Source of the DNA: Miniphocaeibacter sp012841535 | GTDB taxonomy: Bacteria; Bacillota; Clostridia; Tissierellales; Peptoniphilaceae | Length of the DNA: 64,000 nt | Reading direction: 5' to 3' (one strand) | NCBI RefSeq assembly: GCF_049274025.1 | Contig: NZ_JBASRV010000049.1 | Shown here: in pieces, positions 1 through 8,290 of the stretch | Layout: every line of letters starts with the position of its first letter | Position numbering within the stretch: position 1 is the stretch's first letter | The notes under the pieces: model-generated | What the model was told of the DNA's origin: nothing | What the model saw: the letters and a program-made list of their open reading frames with translations, nothing else | Database searches by the model: none | Translations under genes and position numbers: made by a program

Positions 1-55
1 AAGGATTATGTTATGTTTTCATAAGTTTAAGTTTAAAGGTTTTGAAAATGAAATA

Positions 56-83
56 GCGGCTCAAGCTTCTTAGCTTGAACCGC
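56..83 (-). terminator. Rho-independent terminator of the NlpC/P60 gene
   Basis: A 12-bp stem (56-67 with 72-83, one G-U pair in the minus-strand RNA) closes a 4-base loop. On the minus strand it is followed by a T-rich run. It lies about 50 bases downstream of the NlpC/P60 stop codon, so it ends that single-gene transcript. Confidence 0.8.
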
Positions 84-133
84 AAATATTATTATTTTCT
101 TCATCAACACTATTTGACAAAGAGCCAAATTAT

Positions 134-1615
134 TTAGTCTATTATTCTTCTTGCTGTTACATAGTTATTAACATAATAATTGGAATTAATATCATCTACT
201 TTAACTCCTGTTGCAGGAGTAGAAGCATGTACCATTTTTCCGTTTCCAACATAAATCCCAACGTGACTTATATTCTTTCCGCCAGAAGTAGCGAAGAATA
301 ATAAATCTCCAGGTTTTAGATTGGATTTTGATACTTGATAGCCGTTAGATGCTTGTGCAGCAGAATTTCTGTGTAAAGTTATACCTGCATGTGTTTTATA
401 AAGATAATATGTTAGTCCTGAGCAGTCAAATCCTGTACTTGGATCTGCAGAGCCGTATACATATCTAGATCCTACATAACCATAAGCGCTATTTACTATT
501 TTGTTTATTGTACTAGAATCTGTTTCTACAGTTTCATCAGTATTTGTTTCTTTATTATTTTCTTCATTTTTTATTTCAGTATCTGATATATATGACTTAG
601 CGATATAACCAGTTAATCCGTTATAAGAGATTTTAACCCAACCATTTGATTCAGTACCGGTAACTTTAGTACCAGCAGGTATTACCGTTAAAACTTTAGA
701 ACTAGTGTTATTATTTTCTCTTAAATTTAAAGGACTTTTAACCCAACCAGTTAATGTATTTCCTGTATCATTTTGTTCTTCTTCAGTATTAGGACTATTT
801 TCTGGAGTTTCTGGTGCAGGGGTTTCTTCTTTTTCTGGAGCCTTTATTTCTGTATTAGAAATATAGTCTCTAGAAACATATCCTTCTTTACCTTCAAACT
901 CTATTTTAACCCAACCATTTGATTCAGTGCCTGAAATTTTAGACCCTACAGTTAATGTACCTATTATATTTTCAGCATCAATTTTTGCACTGGAACGTAC
1001 ATTTAAATTATGTGAAATCCAACCTTCTACAGGTAATTCAATAACCTTTGCTTCGTTAGTTTCAATTTTCGGAGTACTAACTGTTGTATTTTCATCTGAT
1101 AACGAACTTTCATTTTCATTAACAACTACAGTTTCTACTTCTGAATTAACATTACTTTCAATATTAGAATTATTATCTACATTTGAATTAGCATTTTCAG
1201 AATTAGTTGTTTTAGAAGTATCTACAGTTTTTTCTCCAGAAAGAGAGATGTTGCTTTCTTCTATTGCTTTTGTTTCTACTGGATTTTGAACTACAGTAGA
1301 GTTATTTTCATTTGAAGCATTACTTATTTGTGAAGTTTGTTCTTCTTGAACATTTGCTGAATTATCCTTTTTAGAAACTTCATAAATAGTATTATCTAAT
1401 GCTAGTTTTATAGTTTCTATATTTTCTTTTTTATTATTTTTATTATTATCTATTATTTTATTAATATCTTCTTCTTTATAGTCTGAAATACTCTCTACAT
1501 AATTTTTAGGTGCTGACTTTAAAACATCACTTAAAGTTTCATTACTTAAACCAACTACTCCTAAAGCTATTAAAGATACAAAGCCTAGTGATGCACCTAA
1601 TTTCTTCTTATTCAT
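134..1615 (-). CDS. Secreted SH3-domain NlpC/P60 peptidoglycan endopeptidase
   Basis: A cell wall hydrolase of 493 aa, expected to cut peptide cross-links in peptidoglycan outside the cell. Residues 1-25 form a signal peptide (lysine-rich start, hydrophobic core LGFVSLIALGVVGL). Residues 30-195 are a low-complexity Asn/Ser/Glu/Thr-rich linker. Two bacterial SH3 domains follow (about 195-254 and 288-346), each with the NLNVRSS/PLNLREN and NGWVKI pattern that binds wall peptides. The NlpC/P60 domain occupies 370-493, with catalytic Cys398 in FDCSG, His451 in SHVGIYVG and a third polar residue near His463. The start is supported by GGGAGG ahead of ATG. It is monocistronic, with its own promoter, three upstream WalR-like boxes and a terminator. 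The family assignment is firm. The exact bond cleaved and role (division, growth) are inferred. Confidence 0.93.
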   Translation of the reverse strand: MNKKKLGASLGFVSLIALGVVGLSNETLSDVLKSAPKNYVESISDYKEEDINKIIDNNKNNKKENIETIKLALDNTIYEVSKKDNSANVQEEQTSQISNASNENNSTVVQNPVETKAIEESNISLSGEKTVDTSKTTNSENANSNVDNNSNIESNVNSEVETVVVNENESSLSDENTTVSTPKIETNEAKVIELPVEGWISHNLNVRSSAKIDAENIIGTLTVGSKISGTESNGWVKIEFEGKEGYVSRDYISNTEIKAPEKEETPAPETPENSPNTEEEQNDTGNTLTGWVKSPLNLRENNNTSSKVLTVIPAGTKVTGTESNGWVKISYNGLTGYIAKSYISDTEIKNEENNKETNTDETVETDSSTINKIVNSAYGYVGSRYVYGSADPSTGFDCSGLTYYLYKTHAGITLHRNSAAQASNGYQVSKSNLKPGDLLFFATSGGKNISHVGIYVGNGKMVHASTPATGVKVDDINSNYYVNNYVTARRIID

Positions 1616-1650
1616 AATTTAGTATCCTCCCAAGTTGTACACTATTATAA

Positions 1651-1679
1651 ATTCTAATAGACTATAGTTCAGAAGTCAA
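1651..1679 (-). promoter_or_regulatory. Sigma-A-type promoter of the NlpC/P60 gene
   Basis: On the minus strand TTGACT (1674-1679) and TAGAAT (1651-1656) are separated by exactly 17 bases. The inferred start gives a leader of about 30 bases holding GGGAGG. The WalR-like boxes end five bases upstream of the -35, an activator-like position. A TATAAT nearer the gene is an alternative -10 with no good -35. Confidence 0.6.
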
Positions 1680-1684
1680 TGAAA

Positions 1685-1712
1685 GTTACAAATTAGTTAC
1701 AAAAGTATTACA
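1685..1712 (-). promoter_or_regulatory. Triple WalR (YycF)-like operator
   Basis: Read on the minus strand, three hexamers TGTAAT, TGTAAC and TGTAAC lie at 1707-1712, 1696-1701 and 1685-1690, each separated by five bases. The established WalR/YycF box is TGTWAH-N5-TGTWAH, so this is two overlapping perfect boxes in one helical phase. WalRK controls autolysins in Bacillota, and the downstream gene is an SH3/NlpC-P60 hydrolase, which fits. A further TGTAAC in the opposite orientation is at 1726-1731. No walRK gene is in this window, so the regulator itself is inferred. Confidence 0.7.
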
Positions 1713-1805
1713 AAAAAGTTAAATTTGTAACTTTTTAAATATTACTATCTTACTTTATATATGTTTATTATTATATGAACTAGAAAATTATGTACTAGAA
1801 ATAGA

Positions 1806-1831
1806 AAAAGGTGATTTGAAAATCACCTTTT
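1806..1831 (-). terminator. Terminator after ykuD
   Basis: A perfect 11-bp stem (1806-1816 with 1821-1831) with a 4-base loop sits three bases beyond the stop codon of the L,D-transpeptidase gene. On the minus strand it is followed by a T-rich tail. It ends the long transcript that begins at phoH. Confidence 0.85.
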
Positions 1832-1833
1832 AG

Positions 1834-3183
1834 CTAATATATTATTACCGGAGTACCTTTTTCAATATTATCATAAAGTTTACTAACTTCTCCTAAAGGA
1901 GTGTTAATACAACCATGACTACCTGCTCTTGTTTTGTATCTTTGTCCTCCAAAATTTCCATTTTGCCAATAAGCATCATGTATTCCTACACCTGTATAAT
2001 CGATTTGTAACCAGTATTGAACCCAACTTTCATATTTACTTCCATCTAAATTACTACCACGTAGGAATCTATTTCTTTCCTTAATCCAAACATTCCAAAC
2101 TCCTTTAGGTGTATCATAAACACCGTTAGGTTGGCCGGTAACTACAGGAGTATCTACAATTACATTTCCATCTTTATAAAATATCATTCTTTGATCTGCA
2201 ATACTAATTTCTACATAGGTATTTCCAATTTCTCCATTATTTGGGGATTTATGAGTATAAACTAAATCAACTACTTCTGAATCTCCTTCTGATAAGGCAT
2301 TGAAAATAGCATCTGTACTTTTTTCTAAATTTATTTGTATCCCATAATTCCCGCCAGGAACAGTTACCTCACTACCGGCATATGTTGTAAATTTTCTTTC
2401 TTTATTAAGATTATCATATTTATTTTTTAATTCTATAACGTAATTTTTTACTTTTTCATAGTCTAGTTTGGCTTCATTTTCGTTAATGAAGATTTCCATA
2501 TCCTCTAACTTTATTAATGAATCATCATGGATTTTTATGGAAAGATTTCTTTCTAACAACTTATTTAGAAATTCTGTTCTTTCCTCTAAATCTTTTTTAA
2601 ATACTGTTGGCTTAACATATTCATCTTTTAAGGTTATTTCATTAATAGAGTTTAAATAGGAACTTTCAATAGTACTATATAGCTTTTCTATATCTAAGGT
2701 ATTTCCTAACTCTTCTTCTTTAATAATATAATTGTTATTTTCTTTAATAATTTCTGCATTAATCGGCTCCTTCATGTTTTTAGTTAGGTCCGAATCTTTT
2801 ATCCAAGAGTTTAAATTTTCTGTATTTACCGCTTTTTCTACAGGGTTAATATATTCATGCTTGGAAAATATTTCAATTGGCCAAATAAATGAATTTTGTT
2901 TTATCTCCGTATTCTCTTTATAGTCAGCAACAAAATTTAGTTCTGTAGGATCTAAAATATATTCTTCATTATCTTTAGCATAAATTTTAATTTTATCTAA
3001 GGCTATATTGGAAAATAAAGTATCTATTTGTTTAAAAGGAACTTTATTATCGTTTAAATAGGTATTTGGGTAGGTGTATTTTGAAAATACATATATACCA
3101 GCTAAATACACTAAAACCAATAAAAATAAAATGGCAATTAATAACTTTTTAAATATACTTTTTTTCTTTACTTCTTCCGTCAT
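1834..3183 (-). CDS. L,D-transpeptidase (YkuD family) with peptidoglycan-binding domain
   Basis: A membrane-anchored enzyme that would form 3-3 cross-links in peptidoglycan or attach other groups to it. The 449-aa protein has a short basic cytoplasmic tail, one transmembrane segment (about 13-34, LLIAILFLLVLVYLAGIYVF) and a long extracytoplasmic part matching the YkuD-associated N-terminal region (about 40-310). The C-terminal YkuD domain (about 325-449) carries the catalytic SHGCIN motif with His423 and Cys425 and the upstream conserved GIHDAYW. It follows ppsR by 11 bases and precedes a terminator, so it is the last gene of the phoH operon, although it may also have its own promoter. With the NlpC/P60 gene next door it makes a small wall-remodelling neighbourhood. 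The substrate is inferred from the family. Confidence 0.93.
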   Translation of the reverse strand: MTEEVKKKSIFKKLLIAILFLLVLVYLAGIYVFSKYTYPNTYLNDNKVPFKQIDTLFSNIALDKIKIYAKDNEEYILDPTELNFVADYKENTEIKQNSFIWPIEIFSKHEYINPVEKAVNTENLNSWIKDSDLTKNMKEPINAEIIKENNNYIIKEEELGNTLDIEKLYSTIESSYLNSINEITLKDEYVKPTVFKKDLEERTEFLNKLLERNLSIKIHDDSLIKLEDMEIFINENEAKLDYEKVKNYVIELKNKYDNLNKERKFTTYAGSEVTVPGGNYGIQINLEKSTDAIFNALSEGDSEVVDLVYTHKSPNNGEIGNTYVEISIADQRMIFYKDGNVIVDTPVVTGQPNGVYDTPKGVWNVWIKERNRFLRGSNLDGSKYESWVQYWLQIDYTGVGIHDAYWQNGNFGGQRYKTRAGSHGCINTPLGEVSKLYDNIEKGTPVIIY

Positions 3184-3194
3184 TATTTCTCCTA

Positions 3195-4007
3195 TTAATT
3201 TGTATTTCTATTCTGATCAATTATTGTAATTATATCGGATGTTGTTTCTTCAATGGTTTTTGTAGTTACATCAATAACTCTACAACCGATTTTTTCATAT
3301 AAATCTAAGGCAAAGCTCAATTCATTTAAAATTCTATTTTCTGATGAATACTCACCACCTGACATAATGCCCATTAATCTTAATCTTTCATTTCTTATTT
3401 CATTTAATTTGTCTTTATTTATTATTAGTCCAATTATTTTTTTTGGATCTACTTGAAATAATTCCTCAGGTGGATTAATTTCCGGTACTAAAGGAATATT
3501 ACACACCTTATAATTTTTAAATGCTAGATTAAGAGACAATGGCGTTTTTGAAGTTCTAGATATACCTATTAGAACTATATCAGCTAATTTTATACCACGA
3601 GGGTCTTTACCATCATCATACTTCATAGCAAAATCAAGTGCTTCAATTTTTTCAAAATAATCTTCACTTAAGGTTCTGGTTAAACCTACTTCTCGTTTGG
3701 CTTTTTGATTAAAGAATTTTTCAGCTGCAGTTAAAGGAACTTCAAATAGGTCTACTACAGTATAATTTCTTTCAGCAGCCTTTTCTTTTAGATATTCTAA
3801 GATATCTTCTCTTATAATTGTTGAATAAATTAAATTTTCTCCTGTTAATTCATTAAACATTTCATCTATTTCTTCATAAGTTAAAATATCAGGATACCTT
3901 AATATACTTACCCCTTCTAAATCAAAGTGTACCTTTATGGCATTTGTCATTTGAATAGCTGTTTCGCCGGTAGAATCAGACACTATTATTAAATTTTTAT
4001 TACTCAT
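3195..4007 (-). CDS. ppsR: Pyruvate, phosphate dikinase regulatory protein (bifunctional kinase/phosphorylase)
   Basis: A 270-aa member of the DUF299 (YqfL/PpsR/RP1) family, which phosphorylates pyruvate phosphate dikinase on threonine using ADP and removes the phosphate by phosphorolysis, switching the enzyme with energy state. Visible marks are the N-terminal SDSTGETA motif and the central nucleotide-binding loop GISRTSKTPLS (about residues 148-158). Its length is normal for the family. It overlaps the upstream glyS-like gene by eight bases. The order recO-glyQS-ppsR(yqfL) is common in Bacillota, which supports the call. The target enzyme gene is not in the window. Confidence 0.92.
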   Translation of the reverse strand: MSNKNLIIVSDSTGETAIQMTNAIKVHFDLEGVSILRYPDILTYEEIDEMFNELTGENLIYSTIIREDILEYLKEKAAERNYTVVDLFEVPLTAAEKFFNQKAKREVGLTRTLSEDYFEKIEALDFAMKYDDGKDPRGIKLADIVLIGISRTSKTPLSLNLAFKNYKVCNIPLVPEINPPEELFQVDPKKIIGLIINKDKLNEIRNERLRLMGIMSGGEYSSENRILNELSFALDLYEKIGCRVIDVTTKTIEETTSDIITIIDQNRNTN

Positions 4008-5532
4008 CTTCTTCTCCTTTTGTTAATATTTCATGAATTTTTGAAATATTATCTGGATATTTTTTTATTAAATTATCTATTGACTTGTATTGGAAATTTT
4101 TATTAATAAGTTCTTCTCTATATTTTGACAAAATAAAACTTTTAATTTCATTTTTAAGAACTTCATAATCCACTACTATATTATTATATTTTATATAGGT
4201 ATATATTAAATCATTAATGATAACTGAAAGATTTAAATCCCACTTATTGTCTATGATTATATTTATAACCCCACTTGCTTTTCTCCTAATATCAGTCGTT
4301 TGATATAAATTATCTTTCATATTTAAAGTATTGTAAATAAAAACATTAGCAATTGAATCTAACTTATCTGCAATGCTAAGTATTTTAGCCGAAGTAGTAT
4401 CGGGCATTTTATCATAAAAAAATCTAGGTCTATAATACATATACATTGCGTTAGAAACTATATCATTAAAGCCATTTTCTTTGGCATATAAATATCCAAT
4501 AATTCCTTTTAAGGCAGGCATTTCTTTTACAATATCCGTCGCAAGATCCAATTTACAAATATCTGCCTCTTGTTCAATGTTATTTATAGTGTTTTCTCCT
4601 ACTTTTAAATAAGAACCTAATATTTTAGCAAAGGATTTAATTCTTAAGGTTTCGTCGTATACTGTTCCTATTTCCATAGGTAATTTAGTATTTTTCATTT
4701 TATCTAGATAGTATTCATAACTAAATTCCATTGTTTTTTCATATTTTTTTAAAACTTCCAATAAAACATTAATTTTATCTAAATGAATATTACTAATTTT
4801 ATTTTCATCATCAATATCATGTTTTTCAACTGAGAAAATAAAATATGGTAATAATGTATTTTTTTCATTTACTACTGGAAAAACATTACAAATGTCCAAT
4901 AGAATTGCCACTAATAATTTTTGTGGATATTCTAGTAATTTATTATCGAAATTTTTTAAAATTGGATAAGGTAAATTATATGAATTAATATATTTTTCAA
5001 TTAAATAATTTGAATCAAATAATACTCCACCATATTCCTTAGCCAATTTATTTGCTTTTGTAATAAAATAATTTCTCCGAACATCATTTTCTAAAATTAT
5101 ATTATTTTCTCTTAATAGGTCAATATACTCGTTAATAGAAACCATTTTATAAAATGTTATATTACTATCGACTTCATTAGAAATATTAAAATCTGTAAAG
5201 TCTAAAAATATATCATCTTTCATTCCCTGAATCCATATTATATAATCCTTTAAAAAATATGAAATTTCTAAATCTTTTATAGGAATGAAAAGTTTGTTTA
5301 ATGAATCTATAATAATTTTTGAAATTTTATTGTTATTTACATCTATGGTATTAGCAATAATAAAAGAAAATAAAATTCTATTTTTACTATAATTAAACTT
5401 TACCTCATTATAATCAATATTATTTATTTCAAGATTTTTATTTAGTTCTTCTTTTAAATTTCTAATAACAACATCGTATAAATTATACGGTAAATTTTTT
5501 ATTCCTATTTCAATTAAAACTTTATTGTCCAT
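4000..5532 (-). CDS. Shortened glycyl-tRNA synthetase beta-subunit homologue, no alpha subunit nearby
   Basis: The 510-aa protein resembles the GlyRS beta subunit (GlyS), usually near 690 aa. Residues 4-15 (KVLIEIGIKNLP) match the GlyS opening LLEIGTEELP. FPVVNEKNTLLPYFI (218-232) matches the region before the HD-like core. LPMEIGTVYDETLRI, CKLDLATDIVKEMPALKGI (326-344) and ADKLDSIANVF (388-398) match the HD-like core. DIRRKASGVINII (414-426) takes the place of the usual FALRRAALG motif. The middle of the N-terminal half is reduced and the C-terminal anticodon-binding region stops early. GlyQ, normally immediately upstream, is absent: recO overlaps this gene directly by 11 bases. The frame is intact and sits in a tight operon, so it is probably expressed. 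It could be a relic with a new tRNA-binding role, or half of an enzyme whose alpha subunit is elsewhere. Family membership is fairly sure; function is unknown. Confidence 0.7.
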   Translation of the reverse strand: MDNKVLIEIGIKNLPYNLYDVVIRNLKEELNKNLEINNIDYNEVKFNYSKNRILFSFIIANTIDVNNNKISKIIIDSLNKLFIPIKDLEISYFLKDYIIWIQGMKDDIFLDFTDFNISNEVDSNITFYKMVSINEYIDLLRENNIILENDVRRNYFITKANKLAKEYGGVLFDSNYLIEKYINSYNLPYPILKNFDNKLLEYPQKLLVAILLDICNVFPVVNEKNTLLPYFIFSVEKHDIDDENKISNIHLDKINVLLEVLKKYEKTMEFSYEYYLDKMKNTKLPMEIGTVYDETLRIKSFAKILGSYLKVGENTINNIEQEADICKLDLATDIVKEMPALKGIIGYLYAKENGFNDIVSNAMYMYYRPRFFYDKMPDTTSAKILSIADKLDSIANVFIYNTLNMKDNLYQTTDIRRKASGVINIIIDNKWDLNLSVIINDLIYTYIKYNNIVVDYEVLKNEIKSFILSKYREELINKNFQYKSIDNLIKKYPDNISKIHEILTKGEEDE

Positions 5533-6277
5533 ATGAACCTTTCCTATATAAATTAATAAAATTTAAAGCATTAAATTTATTAATTTCGAAAATATTTTTT
5601 ATGCTATCTATCAAAATCCTTAATAAGAATAAATTGTCTTCATATTCTGTATCAGGAATAGAATCAATCCTAGAATACAATAATTTATTCATAAGTACGA
5701 TTTGTGAAGAATTCAATTCATACATATTATAACCTTTTGTACAATTATAACAAAATAAAACTCCTTCTTTAGAAGAAAAATAATATTTTTTAGATTTAGT
5801 ATCGCCACAATTGGTACATTTTGTAAAGTCTAATTTATATCCAGAATAAGCTAAAAACTTTAATATATACGCCAATATAAGCAAATAACTATTATTATTT
5901 TTTTTCTCTAAGTTATCCAATACTTTCGATGTTAAATCATAGATTTTATCTTCAACAAAGTACATTGGAAAAACTTTTTCTAATATTTCAATAATAATAT
6001 TACCATATAGTATTTTTAAATTGTTTTTTCTTAAATTATATCTAGTTGAAATAAGTTCAAAATCAATTAAATATACATATTCTTTTGAAACATATATATT
6101 TAAAAATACTTCGCTAAATAAGTCTAATTGACTAGAGTTATTTAATGAATTATATTTATTGTCCTTATAAATTAGATCAATTCTACCAAAATCCTTTGAA
6201 AAAACCTTAATGATTTTATTTCTTTCTTTTATATCAAAAGAATTTAGTACAATTGCTCTTGTTTCATTATTTTGCAT
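5522..6277 (-). CDS. recO: DNA repair protein RecO
   Basis: RecO loads RecA onto SSB-coated single-stranded DNA with RecR, in gap repair and recombination. The 251-aa protein has the usual N-terminal OB domain (ETRAIVLNSFDIKERNKIIKV at the start) and a zinc site, CTNCG and CYNC (about residues 152-180), typical of Gram-positive RecO. It starts one base into the era stop region and overlaps the glyS-like gene by 11 bases. The era-recO pairing is widespread in Bacillota, which confirms the assignment despite weak sequence conservation. Confidence 0.93.
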   Translation of the reverse strand: MQNNETRAIVLNSFDIKERNKIIKVFSKDFGRIDLIYKDNKYNSLNNSSQLDLFSEVFLNIYVSKEYVYLIDFELISTRYNLRKNNLKILYGNIIIEILEKVFPMYFVEDKIYDLTSKVLDNLEKKNNNSYLLILAYILKFLAYSGYKLDFTKCTNCGDTKSKKYYFSSKEGVLFCYNCTKGYNMYELNSSQIVLMNKLLYSRIDSIPDTEYEDNLFLLRILIDSIKNIFEINKFNALNFINLYRKGSYGQ

Positions 6278-7161
6278 TATTTATATCCATATTCTGACAA
6301 TCTAGAATTTACATTCCTCCAATCAGGATCAATTTTCACCCATAATTTTAAATTAATTTTACTTTCAAGAAAATTTTCAATATCTATTCTAGCATCAGTA
6401 CCAATTTTTTTTATCATTTTCCCATTTTTACCTATAACCATTCCCTTATGAGATTTTTTTTCAACTATAATAGTAGCATAAATATCGTATATATTTTTTT
6501 CTGTTCTATGTTTTAAACTATCAACAACGACATTTATACCATGTGGTATTTCTTCACTTAAATAAATTAGGGCTTTTTCTCTAATTATTTCAGAAACAAT
6601 TTTTTTAACTGGTTGGTCTGTAATTTCATCTTCGTCATAGTACATAGGACCTTCAGGTAAAAGTTCATACACTGCATTAAAATATTCATCTATGTTTTTG
6701 CCACTTACTGCAGAAACAGTAATTATTTTTTTGAAAATGTCATATTCTTTATATAGGGTAATAACCTCTTCTAAATCTTCTTTATTTAATAAATCTATTT
6801 TATTAATAACTAATATAATTGGAGTTTCTATATTTTTTAAAAAATTTAAAATATATTCTTCATTTTCTCCAATAATTTTACTATTGTCAACTATATAAGT
6901 CACAATATCGGCATCGTTTAAACTTTCTTTTGATACTTTTAACATATATTCCCCTAATTTATTTTTAGGTTTTTGTATACCAGGAGTATCTAAAAAAATA
7001 CACTGCATATTTTCAGTTGTATATATCATCTTAATTTTATCTCTTGTCGTTTGTGGCTTATTGGAAATTATTGATAATTTTTCCCCCATAATATGATTTA
7101 AAAATGTAGATTTTCCTACATTTGACCTTCCAAGTACTGTTATAAATCCAGATTTAAACAT
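6277..7161 (-). CDS. era: GTPase Era
   Basis: An essential GTPase that binds the 3' end of 16S rRNA during 30S subunit assembly. The 294-aa sequence shows G1 GRSNVGKST, switch region threonines in PQTTRDKI, G3 DTPG, G4 NKID and G5 VSAVSG in the first 180 residues, then a KH RNA-binding domain with VIGKNGKMIKKIG (about 225-290). Length is standard. It lies between cdd and recO with almost no spacing, the common Bacillota order ybeY-dgkA-cdd-era-recO. Confidence 0.97.
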   Translation of the reverse strand: MFKSGFITVLGRSNVGKSTFLNHIMGEKLSIISNKPQTTRDKIKMIYTTENMQCIFLDTPGIQKPKNKLGEYMLKVSKESLNDADIVTYIVDNSKIIGENEEYILNFLKNIETPIILVINKIDLLNKEDLEEVITLYKEYDIFKKIITVSAVSGKNIDEYFNAVYELLPEGPMYYDEDEITDQPVKKIVSEIIREKALIYLSEEIPHGINVVVDSLKHRTEKNIYDIYATIIVEKKSHKGMVIGKNGKMIKKIGTDARIDIENFLESKINLKLWVKIDPDWRNVNSRLSEYGYK

Positions 7162-7163
7162 TT

Positions 7164-7559
7164 TTATCTCCTTAAATCCTCTGGTCCAAAGCTATAAGGT
7201 AATAGCTCATCCAAAGTAAATATTTTATATTCTATTTCATTATTGGCAACAATTATTCTACACTCTTTCGTTGCAAATTCCTTTATAACCTGCCTGCATA
7301 CCCCACAAGGAAAAGTGAAATCACTAGATCCTACTACGACAATTAATTTGATTTTACTTTCTCCTTCGCTAATTGCCTTAAATATAGCTGTTCTTTCAGC
7401 ACAAATAGAAGGAGAGTAAGCAGCATTTTCTATATTACATCCAGTATAAATATTATTATCTTCTGTAACGACAGCAGCCCCCACTTTAAATTTAGAATAA
7501 GGAACATATGCTAATTGTCTTGCTTGACAAGCTAATTGAATAAGTTTTTTTATTTCCAT
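7164..7559 (-). CDS. cdd: Cytidine deaminase
   Basis: A zinc enzyme converting cytidine and deoxycytidine to uridine forms in pyrimidine salvage. The 131-aa protein has the homotetrameric type layout, with catalytic CAERTAIF (zinc Cys and proton-shuttling Glu) and PCGVCRQV (two zinc cysteines). It begins two bases before the dgkA-PAP2 stop region and is two bases from era, so it is translated as part of the same operon. Confidence 0.97.
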   Translation of the reverse strand: MEIKKLIQLACQARQLAYVPYSKFKVGAAVVTEDNNIYTGCNIENAAYSPSICAERTAIFKAISEGESKIKLIVVVGSSDFTFPCGVCRQVIKEFATKECRIIVANNEIEYKIFTLDELLPYSFGPEDLRR

Positions 7560-7561
7560 AA

Positions 7562-8290
7562 TTATAATCCCGCTAATAGTTTAAATATAATAGTAGCTAT
7601 TAAAAATCCTGTAATTCCACCAAATATTACTTCGGAAAGGCTATGAATTTTACCTTCTACTCTTGACTCAGCTACTAGAAAAGCTAGTAAATAACTTAAA
7701 ATAGAAACTAAGGTATTATTCGCTAAAAAAACAATAATAGTTGCTAAACAAAAAGCTAAAGCTGAGTGTCCACTTACTGTCCCTCCTTGGAGATGAGTTC
7801 CCTTTCCTTTGTAAAAAGTACTTTTTAATATTAGAGTTATTAATATTACAATTACTAAAGCAATAAAAGTTAAGTGTACTGGTGATTTTTTTATTTTAAA
7901 TACACCTATTTCAGTAATACGTATAATTCTATCGTAAAATATAAAATATCCTACAAATAAAGAATTTAGAGCTGTTACTAAAACGGCACCTGCTCCTACG
8001 TCTTTAGCAATTTTAGCTCTAGGCTCATAGTATTCATATATTAAATCTACAATTTTTTCAATAGTGGTATTTAATAATTCTGCTAAAATAACCAAAGTAA
8101 TAGTAATACATAAAAGAGCCATTTCTAATCTTGTTAAATTAAAAAAAAGACTTAGTAGTGCTACAACTATAGCCATAAATACATGACGTTTAAAATTATT
8201 TTCATTTTTAAAAGCATATATTAAACCATCAATTGCATGATTAAAACTCTCTATTATATTATTGTTTTTAAAGTTCTTGTTATTTTTCAT
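7562..8290 (-). CDS. DgkA-type lipid kinase fused to a PAP2-type phosphatase
   Basis: A 242-aa membrane protein of two parts. Residues about 10-105 are a DgkA-family kinase (undecaprenol or diacylglycerol kinase), with the signature AELLNTTIEKIVDL and the following KDVGAGAVL. Residues about 150-240 form a PAP2-like phosphatase domain, with SGHSALAF holding the catalytic His and SRVEGKIHSLSEV as the third motif. About seven hydrophobic segments are visible. The kinase position between ybeY and cdd is standard in Bacillota; the phosphatase tail is the extra part. The two activities would act in opposite directions on the same lipid pool, perhaps undecaprenol and its phosphate. The lipid identity is inference. 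Confidence 0.88.
   Translation of the reverse strand: MKNNKNFKNNNIIESFNHAIDGLIYAFKNENNFKRHVFMAIVVALLSLFFNLTRLEMALLCITITLVILAELLNTTIEKIVDLIYEYYEPRAKIAKDVGAGAVLVTALNSLFVGYFIFYDRIIRITEIGVFKIKKSPVHLTFIALVIVILITLILKSTFYKGKGTHLQGGTVSGHSALAFCLATIIVFLANNTLVSILSYLLAFLVAESRVEGKIHSLSEVIFGGITGFLIATIIFKLLAGL

Noticed and set aside
927..1289. 120-aa plus-strand frame antisense to the SH3/NlpC gene
   Set aside because: It is a product of the Ser/Thr/Glu-rich linker being read backwards; no start signals.
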